From: Clostridiales bacterium
Lineage (GTDB): Bacteria; Bacillota; Clostridia; Oscillospirales; Oscillospiraceae
Assembly: GCA_019418525.1 (NCBI GenBank)
Contig: DYBS01000064.1
Coordinates: 1 to 10,557, forward strand
Direction of reading: 5' to 3'
Length of the DNA: 10,557 nt
The notes beneath the pieces are model-generated. The model saw only the letters and a list, made by a program, of their open reading frames with translations. It was not told the origin of the DNA and searched no databases. Of the stretch, positions 6,491 through 10,557 are shown in pieces. The first letter of the stretch is position 1. Each line of letters starts with the position of its first letter. A program made the position numbers and the translations under genes.

Positions 6491-7690
6491 ATGGACGCCA
6501 AACTGCAGGCTTATATCGACAAGCTCAACAAGCTGAACTTCAAGGATATGTACGAGGGCGACTTCTTCCTGACCTGGGACAAGACCGACGACGAGATCGA
6601 GGCCGTGTTCACCGTGGCCGACGCTCTGCGCTACATGCGTGAGAACAACATCTCCACCAAGATCTTTGAGTCCGGCCTGGGCATCTCCCTGTTCCGCGAC
6701 AACTCCACCCGTACCCGCTTCTCCTTCGCCTCCGCCTGTAACCTGCTGGGCCTGGAGGTCCAGGACCTGGACGAGGGCAAGAGCCAGATCGCTCACGGCG
6801 AGACCGTCCGCGAGACTGCCAACATGATCTCCTTCATGGCTGACGTCATCGGCATCCGTGACGACATGTACATCGGCAAGGGCCACACCTATCAGAAGGA
6901 AGTGGTCGAGGCCGTGACCCAGGGCAACAAGGACGGCGTCCTGGAGCAGAAGCCCACCCTGGTGAACCTGCAGTGCGACATCGACCACCCCACCCAGGCC
7001 ATGGCCGACATGCTGCACATCATCCACCACTTCGGCGGCGTGGAGAACCTGAAGGGCAAGAAGATCGCCATGACCTGGGCTTACAGCCCCTCCTACGGCA
7101 AGCCCCTCTCCGTGCCTCAGGGCATCATCGGCCTGATGAGCCGCTTCGGCATGGACGTGGTCCTGGCTCACCCCGAGGGATACGAGGTCATGCCCGAGGT
7201 TGAGGAGGTCGCCAAGAAGAACGCTGAGAAGTCCGGCGGCACCTTCACCAAGACCAACAGCATGGCTGAGGCCTTCAAGGACGCCGACATCGTGTATCCC
7301 AAGAGCTGGGCTCCCTTCGCCGCCATGGAGAAGCGCACCAACCTGTACGCTGAGGGCGACACCGACGGCATCAAGGCTCTGGAGAAGGAGCTGCTGGCTC
7401 AGAACGCCACCCACAAGGATTGGTGCTGCACCGAGGAGCTGATGAAGACCACCAAGGACGGCAAGGCTCTGTACATGCACTGCCTGCCCGCCGACATCAA
7501 CGACGTCTCCTGCAAGGACGGCGAGGTCGAGGCTTCCGTGTTCGACCGCTATCGTGACCCCCTGTACAAGGAGGCCTCCTTCAAGCCCTACATCATCGCC
7601 GCCATGATCTTCCTGGCCAAGGTGAAGGATCCCCAGGCCACTCTGAAGGCCCTGGAGGAGCGCGGCATGGCCCGTTGGTTCCAGAAGTAA
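6491..7690 (+). CDS. ygeW: YgeW, knotted ATCase/OTCase-family carbamoyltransferase
   Basis: YgeW is a soluble, probably trimeric member of the aspartate/ornithine carbamoyltransferase superfamily; the E. coli homologue has the knotted fold seen in acetyl- and succinylornithine carbamoyltransferases but does not act on those substrates. The 399-residue protein carries the carbamoyl-phosphate binding motif STRTR (72-76, in FRDNSTRTRFSF), DHPTQAMAD (165-173) and HCLPAD (330-335), all intact. It is longer than ordinary OTCases (about 310-335), as expected for YgeW, with extra sequence around 125-155 and 280-325. The first ATG at 6485 would add only two residues, and the ribosome site spacing favours 6491. 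Lying between ygeY and carbamate kinase, it most likely runs in the catabolic direction, using phosphate to split a ureido compound into an amine and carbamoyl phosphate. A 2,3-diureidopropionate-type substrate is my inference from the neighbouring diaminopropionate lyase. Confidence 0.93.
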   Translation: MDAKLQAYIDKLNKLNFKDMYEGDFFLTWDKTDDEIEAVFTVADALRYMRENNISTKIFESGLGISLFRDNSTRTRFSFASACNLLGLEVQDLDEGKSQIAHGETVRETANMISFMADVIGIRDDMYIGKGHTYQKEVVEAVTQGNKDGVLEQKPTLVNLQCDIDHPTQAMADMLHIIHHFGGVENLKGKKIAMTWAYSPSYGKPLSVPQGIIGLMSRFGMDVVLAHPEGYEVMPEVEEVAKKNAEKSGGTFTKTNSMAEAFKDADIVYPKSWAPFAAMEKRTNLYAEGDTDGIKALEKELLAQNATHKDWCCTEELMKTTKDGKALYMHCLPADINDVSCKDGEVEASVFDRYRDPLYKEASFKPYIIAAMIFLAKVKDPQATLKALEERGMARWFQK

Positions 7691-7894
7691 GCTGGAAACT
7701 GACCCTTTAACCGCTAGATTGGCCGGCGTGAACGGTTTCGCCTCCGTCCATCGCGCCTGCTGATAGTTCCTTTGGAAGTGGAACGGCCCGGGCGGCGGCA
7801 GCACCCCTGCCGCTGTCCGGGCTCAACCATTTTCTGGCAAAGCAGAATTTTCAATAAAAATCATTTGATATTCAGATAAAGAGGTGCGAAACGT
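7691..7894 (+). other. ygeW-arcC spacer with a 16-bp stem-loop (7786-7822)
   Basis: This 204-base spacer is long for an operon. It contains a 16-bp stem, arms 7786-7801 and 7807-7822 with two G-T wobbles and a CACCC loop, followed by TCAACCATTTT. Because the short T-run begins eight bases after the stem, termination would be partial at best. Smaller stems (AACCG/CGGTT at 7709-7735, GTTCC/GGAAC at 7766-7784) precede it. An AT-rich stretch (7845-7885) leads to the arcC ribosome site AGAGGTG; I see no convincing promoter in it. arcC may therefore be expressed by read-through at a lower level. Confidence 0.6.
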
Positions 7895-8836
7895 ATGGGT
7901 AAGAAAATCGTCATCGCCCTGGGCGGCAACGCGCTGGGCAACAACCTGCCCGAGCAGATGGTGGCCGTGAAGCAGACCGCCAAGGCCATTGTCGATCTGA
8001 TCGAGGAGGGCCATCAGGTCATCATTGCCCACGGCAACGGCCCCCAGGTGGGCATGATTCAGACCGCTATGACCGAGCTGACCCGCTCCAACCCCGAGAA
8101 GTACATCCCCTGCCCCCTGTCCGTGTGCGTGGCCATGAGCCAGGGCTACATCGGCTACGATCTGCAGAACGCCCTGCGGGAGGAGCTGCTGGACCGCGGC
8201 ATCAACAAGGGCGTGGCCACCGTGCTGACCCAGGTCGAGGTGGACCCCGCCGACCCCGCCTTCAAGAATCCTACCAAGCCCATTGGCGCCTTCATGACCA
8301 AGGAGGAGGCCGACAAGCTGGTGGCCGAGCGCGGCTATAACGTGGTGGAGGACGCCGGCCGGGGTTACCGCCGGGTCGTGGCCTCTCCCAAGCCCCAGTC
8401 CATCATTGAGATCGAGTCCATCCACGATATGGTGGACGCCGGTCTGGTGGTCGTGGCCTGCGGCGGCGGCGGTATCCCCGTCTACAAGACCGAGGGCCAT
8501 CACCTGAAGGGCGCCGCGGCCGTGGTGGATAAGGACTTTGCCTCCTGCGTCCTGGCCCAGCAGCTGGATGCCGACTGCCTCATCATCCTCACCGCCGTGG
8601 AGAAGGTGGCCATCCACTTCGGCAAGCCCGATGTGAAGTGGCTGGACGAGCTGACTCCCGCCGAGGCTGAGAAGTACATCGCCGACGGCGAGTTCGCCCC
8701 CGGCTCCATGCTGCCCAAGGTGCAGGCCGCCCTGCAGTTTGCTCAGTCCAAGCCGGGCCGCACCGCCCTCATTACCCTGCTGGAGAAGGCCAAGGACGGC
8801 GTGGCCGGCAAGACCGGTACCAAGATCCACCAGTAA
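7895..8836 (+). CDS. arcC: Carbamate kinase
   Basis: Carbamate kinase makes ATP from carbamoyl phosphate and ADP in the cytoplasm, releasing carbamate that decays to ammonia and CO2. The 313-residue product has the normal length and the amino acid kinase fold landmarks: IALGGNAL (7-14), AHGNGPQVG (45-53), ACGGGGIPV (188-196), DKDFAS (212-217) and GSMLPKV (270-276). The start at 7895 follows AGAGGTG with eight bases of spacing. The E. coli ygeWXY region has its own carbamate kinase (yqeA) in the matching role. No arginine deiminase or ornithine carbamoyltransferase is present nearby, so the carbamoyl phosphate most plausibly comes from YgeW; this would be the energy-conserving step of the pathway. 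Confidence 0.96.
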   Translation: MGKKIVIALGGNALGNNLPEQMVAVKQTAKAIVDLIEEGHQVIIAHGNGPQVGMIQTAMTELTRSNPEKYIPCPLSVCVAMSQGYIGYDLQNALREELLDRGINKGVATVLTQVEVDPADPAFKNPTKPIGAFMTKEEADKLVAERGYNVVEDAGRGYRRVVASPKPQSIIEIESIHDMVDAGLVVVACGGGGIPVYKTEGHHLKGAAAVVDKDFASCVLAQQLDADCLIILTAVEKVAIHFGKPDVKWLDELTPAEAEKYIADGEFAPGSMLPKVQAALQFAQSKPGRTALITLLEKAKDGVAGKTGTKIHQ

Positions 8837-8842
8837 ATCCCG

Positions 8843-8854
8843 CTGCCTAGGCAG
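8843..8854. repeat. 12-base perfect palindrome after arcC
   Basis: CTGCCTAGGCAG reads the same on both strands, starting seven bases after the arcC stop. As RNA it is too tight for a good hairpin; as DNA it could be a protein site. Function unknown. Confidence 0.3.
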
Positions 8855-8872
8855 GAACCATATCTGTCTGTT

Positions 8873-8902
8873 CAGGCCCGGGCGGGAGACCGCCCGGGCC
8901 TG
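8873..8902 (+). other. Perfect 13-bp stem with GAGA tetraloop after arcC
   Basis: CAGGCCCGGGCGG (8873-8885) and CCGCCCGGGCCTG (8890-8902) are exact complements closed by a GAGA loop, a stable GNRA type. The following bases (CGCGCGTAAATCC) lack a T-run, so this is not a canonical intrinsic terminator. It probably protects the 3' end of the upstream mRNA, pauses polymerase or marks a processing site between arcC and the separately promoted permease. Confidence 0.75.
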
Positions 8903-8935
8903 CGCGCGTAAATCCATTCCACGCACCACAACCAA

Positions 8936-8971
8936 AGTTTTCCTTTCGTCAGCGAAGCGATTTGGAAAATT
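8936..8971 (+). other. Imperfect hairpin upstream of the permease promoter
   Basis: AGTTTTCC (8936-8943) can pair with GGAAAATT (8964-8971), with an inner TTCG-TCAG-CGAA stem. It would be present only on read-through transcripts from arcC. No known RNA family was recognised. The remainder of 8903-9019 shows no gene. Confidence 0.25.
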
Positions 8972-9019
8972 CAACAAAATTACCCACTTATTTTTGGGAC
9001 TGAACTGGGCAGTTTTGGC

Positions 9020-9048
9020 TTGAATCTTCCAAAAAGGAACGGTATAGT
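9020..9048 (+). promoter_or_regulatory. Promoter of the NCS2 permease gene
   Basis: TTGAAT (9020-9025) and TATAGT (9043-9048) are exactly 17 bases apart, in an AT-rich stretch about 60 bases before the permease start. Transcription should begin near 9055, so the permease can be transcribed separately from the enzyme genes. Confidence 0.65.
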
Positions 9049-9053
9049 TTTAA

Positions 9054-9077
9054 TGACAATAAAAATATTTTTTGTCA
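9054..9077. promoter_or_regulatory. Dyad TGACAA-N12-TTGTCA at the permease transcription start
   Basis: Perfect 6-base arms (9054-9059 and 9072-9077) flank an A/T-only core. The repeat overlaps the predicted start of transcription and ends just before the ribosome site, a position typical of a repressor operator. It could also form a weak leader hairpin. Confidence 0.4.
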
Positions 9078-9090
9078 GAAAAAAGTTTGT

Positions 9091-9096
9091 GAGAGG
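9091..9096 (+). promoter_or_regulatory. Ribosome binding site that decides the permease start
   Basis: GAGAGG sits eight bases before the ATG at 9105. An in-frame GTG at 9096 overlaps the site and TTG at 9102 is too close, so 9105 is preferred. Confidence 0.7.
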
Positions 9097-9104
9097 TGGC
9101 ATTG

Positions 9105-10427
9105 ATGAAAAACGCGTCTCAAACCAAGAGCGGGTCCGTCTTCCAGTATGAGGGCGTCCCTCCCCTGGGCCAGACAATCCCTCTGGGACTGCAGCATGTG
9201 GTGGCCGCGGTCGTGGGCATCGTCACGCCGGCCATTATGATCGCCGGTACCTGCGGCATCACCGGTGCGGATCAGACCCTGCTGATCCAGGTCTCCCTGC
9301 TGGTCACTGCGGTGGCCACGCTCCTCCAGCTCTTCCCCATCGGCCCGGTGGGCTCCCGTCTGCCGGTCATTATGGGTATTAGCTTTGCCTATGTGCCCAC
9401 CCTGCAGGCCATCGGCGGTGAGTTCGGCTTACCTGCCATTCTAGGCGCCGAAATCGTGGGCGGCATTGTCGCCATCGTGTTTGGCATCTTTGTTAAGCAG
9501 ATCCGGGTCCTCTTCCCGCCCCTGGTCACCGGCACGGTGATCTTCACCATCGGCCTGTCCCTCTACCCCACCGCCATTAAGTACATGGCCGGCGGCGTGG
9601 GCAAGCCGGACTACGCCTCCCCCAAGAGCTGGGCGGTGGCCATCATCACCTTCCTGGTGGTGCTCTTCCTCAACAACTTCACCAAGGGCGTACTCAAGCT
9701 GGGCGCCATCCTGTGGGGCATGATCGTGGGCTACATCATCTCCATCCCCCTGGGCCTGGTGGACTTCAGCGCCGTGGGCCAGGCGGGCGTGTTCCAGGTG
9801 CCCATGCCCATGCACTTCCCCATTGAGTTTCACCCCAGCGCCATCGTCTCCCTGGCCATTGTCTACATGGTCAACGCCGTGCAGACCATCGGCGACCTGA
9901 GCTCCACCACCATCGGCGGCATGGACCGCATGCCCACCGACAAGGAGCTGCGGGGCGGCATCATCGGCCAGGGCGTCATGAGCGTGGTGGGCGCCCTGTT
10001 CGGCGGTCTGCCCACCGCCTCTTACAGCCAGAACGTGGGCATCGTCACCGTCAACCGGGTCATCAACCGGGCCGTGTTCGCCTTCGCCGCCATCGTGCTG
10101 GCGGTGGCCGGCTTCGTGCCCAAGATCTCCTCCGTGCTGACCACCATTCCCCAGAGCGTCATCGGCGGCGCCACCGTGTCGGTGTTCGCCATGATCACCA
10201 TGACCGGCGTGAGCATGATCACCTCCGAGAAGTTCGACATGCGCGCCCGCACTGTGGTGGGCCTGTCCGTGGCCATGGGCGTGGGCATCAGCCAGGTCCA
10301 GGGCTGCCTGGCCGGCTTCCCCCAGTGGGTCACCATGGTGTTCGGCTCCTCCCCCGTGGTGGTCACCGCCATCATGGCGATCTTCCTGAACCTGATCCTG
10401 CCCAAGAGCGAGAGCGCCAAGAAGTAA
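9105..10427 (+). CDS. NCS2-family purine/uric acid-type permease
   Basis: This 440-residue integral membrane protein belongs to the nucleobase-ascorbate (NCS2) transporter family, which imports uracil, xanthine or uric acid. Hydrophobic stretches fit the family's 14-segment fold. GLQH with His31 lies in the first segment; IGSRLPVIMG-like sequence (here VGSRLPVIMG, 82-91) and FPPLVTGTVIFTIGLSL (137-153) are family-typical; the NAT signature region SYSQNVGIVTVNR is at 306-318. Gln309 and Asn310 match conserved binding-site residues. By eye, however, Gln260 (in VQTIGD) and Gln289 (in GIIGQG) stand where characterised family members usually have Glu and Asp, and Asn317 stands where the signature has Thr. 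Asp264 is kept. It follows arcC after 268 bases with its own promoter and is followed by a strong terminator. The enzyme neighbours argue for uric acid, xanthine or a ring-opened product as substrate; the exact one cannot be read from sequence. Confidence 0.92.
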   Translation: MKNASQTKSGSVFQYEGVPPLGQTIPLGLQHVVAAVVGIVTPAIMIAGTCGITGADQTLLIQVSLLVTAVATLLQLFPIGPVGSRLPVIMGISFAYVPTLQAIGGEFGLPAILGAEIVGGIVAIVFGIFVKQIRVLFPPLVTGTVIFTIGLSLYPTAIKYMAGGVGKPDYASPKSWAVAIITFLVVLFLNNFTKGVLKLGAILWGMIVGYIISIPLGLVDFSAVGQAGVFQVPMPMHFPIEFHPSAIVSLAIVYMVNAVQTIGDLSSTTIGGMDRMPTDKELRGGIIGQGVMSVVGALFGGLPTASYSQNVGIVTVNRVINRAVFAFAAIVLAVAGFVPKISSVLTTIPQSVIGGATVSVFAMITMTGVSMITSEKFDMRARTVVGLSVAMGVGISQVQGCLAGFPQWVTMVFGSSPVVVTAIMAIFLNLILPKSESAKK

Positions 10428-10432
10428 GAAAA

Positions 10433-10473
10433 AAAGCGCCGCAGTCCGAATGGACTGCGGCGCTTTGTTATGT
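10433..10473 (+). terminator. Rho-independent terminator after the permease
   Basis: A perfect 15-bp stem (10433-10447 with 10452-10466) with a GAAT loop begins six bases after the stop codon and runs into TTTGTTATGTTT. The 5' A-run means it may also work for a minus-strand gene approaching from the right. It ends the catabolic cluster. Confidence 0.92.
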
Positions 10474-10522
10474 TTGGACCTGGGTACTGACCGCCGGACC
10501 GGCGGGGGTGTGCTCGCCGCAC

Positions 10523-10556
10523 GGGCGTCCTGCGCGGACAGCGCCCGATTTCTTTT
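10523..10556 (+). terminator. Possible second terminator-like hairpin at the right edge
   Basis: GGGCG-TCC (10523-10530) can pair with GGA (10536-10538) and CGCCC (10542-10546), leaving a three-base bulge, and is followed by GATTTCTTTT. It may back up the main terminator or belong to a unit beyond the window. The stretch 10474-10522 otherwise shows only a short CCGCC/GGCGG stem. Confidence 0.35.
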
Positions 10557-10557
10557 C

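Noticed and set aside
6491..7690. ygeW as an ordinary ornithine carbamoyltransferase of the arginine deiminase pathway
   Set aside because: It is about 60 residues too long, is neighboured by ygeX/ygeY rather than arginine deiminase, and resembles the YgeW type across its length.
3591..8977. Four very long open frames on the minus strand opposite dpaL, ygeY, ygeW and arcC (384-470 codons)
   Set aside because: They mirror the plus-strand genes, arise from the GC-ending codon bias, have low-complexity Gly/His/Val/Leu-rich translations with no recognisable domain, and lack sensible ribosome sites.
8739..9023. Small plus-strand gene overlapping the end of arcC and the following spacer
   Set aside because: Its first part is an off-frame shadow of arcC and its remainder runs through the stem-loop and AT-rich promoter region, with no ribosome site or recognisable motif.
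1..10557. Mobile elements, CRISPR arrays, attachment sites, tRNA or rRNA genes
   Set aside because: No transposase or integrase frame, no regularly spaced direct repeats, no terminal inverted repeats around gene blocks and no cloverleaf or rRNA-like sequence was seen.

Overview
The window looks like chromosomal DNA of a GC-rich, low-oxygen gut Clostridium relative, most likely of the Oscillospiraceae (Flavonifractor / Pseudoflavonifractor / Lawsonibacter-like). This is inferred from strong GC- and C-ending codon use in the genes, AT-rich intergenic islands, Gram-positive style GGAGG ribosome binding sites, and gene content; no marker gene here fixes the species.

Layout. (1) Positions 1-1999, minus strand: a YegS/DgkB-type lipid kinase followed by thiI (tRNA 4-thiouridine synthetase; its C-terminus lies beyond the left edge), both driven by a promoter near 2033-2060. 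(2) A divergent control region at 2000-2298, then azlC-azlD on the plus strand (branched-chain amino acid exporter; coupled by a 7-base overlap), closed by a clear intrinsic terminator at 3406-3445. (3) An AT-rich regulatory island at 3446-3636 with several dyads and a strong extended -10 promoter. (4) Plus-strand catabolic cluster: dpaL/ygeX (diaminopropionate ammonia-lyase), ygeY (M20 metallohydrolase), ygeW (knotted carbamoyltransferase), arcC (carbamate kinase), then an NCS2 purine/uric-acid-type permease with its own promoter, closed by a 15-bp intrinsic terminator at 10433-10473.

How the genes work together. ygeX, ygeY and ygeW are known companions of selenium-dependent molybdenum hydroxylase and purine-breakdown loci (as in Escherichia coli ygeWXY...yqeA), and recent work on gut anaerobes ties such clusters to oxygen-independent uric acid or purine breakdown. 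The most economical reading is an ATP-yielding ureide fermentation. The permease imports a purine or its breakdown product, and ring-opening enzymes (not in this window) make a diureido or ureido derivative of 2,3-diaminopropionate. YgeW phosphorolyses a carbamoyl group to carbamoyl phosphate, ArcC turns that into ATP, YgeY removes a remaining acyl or carbamoyl group by hydrolysis, and DpaL cleaves diaminopropionate to pyruvate and ammonia. The order of these steps is inference.

The most notable signals are: the compact module itself; a permease lacking two acidic residues considered essential in characterised NCS2 purine transporters; strong GC-rich stem-loops without U-tracts in three consecutive spacers of the cluster (ygeY-ygeW, ygeW-arcC, arcC-permease); and the dyad-rich promoter island ahead of dpaL. 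No mobile element, CRISPR array, tRNA or rRNA was seen.
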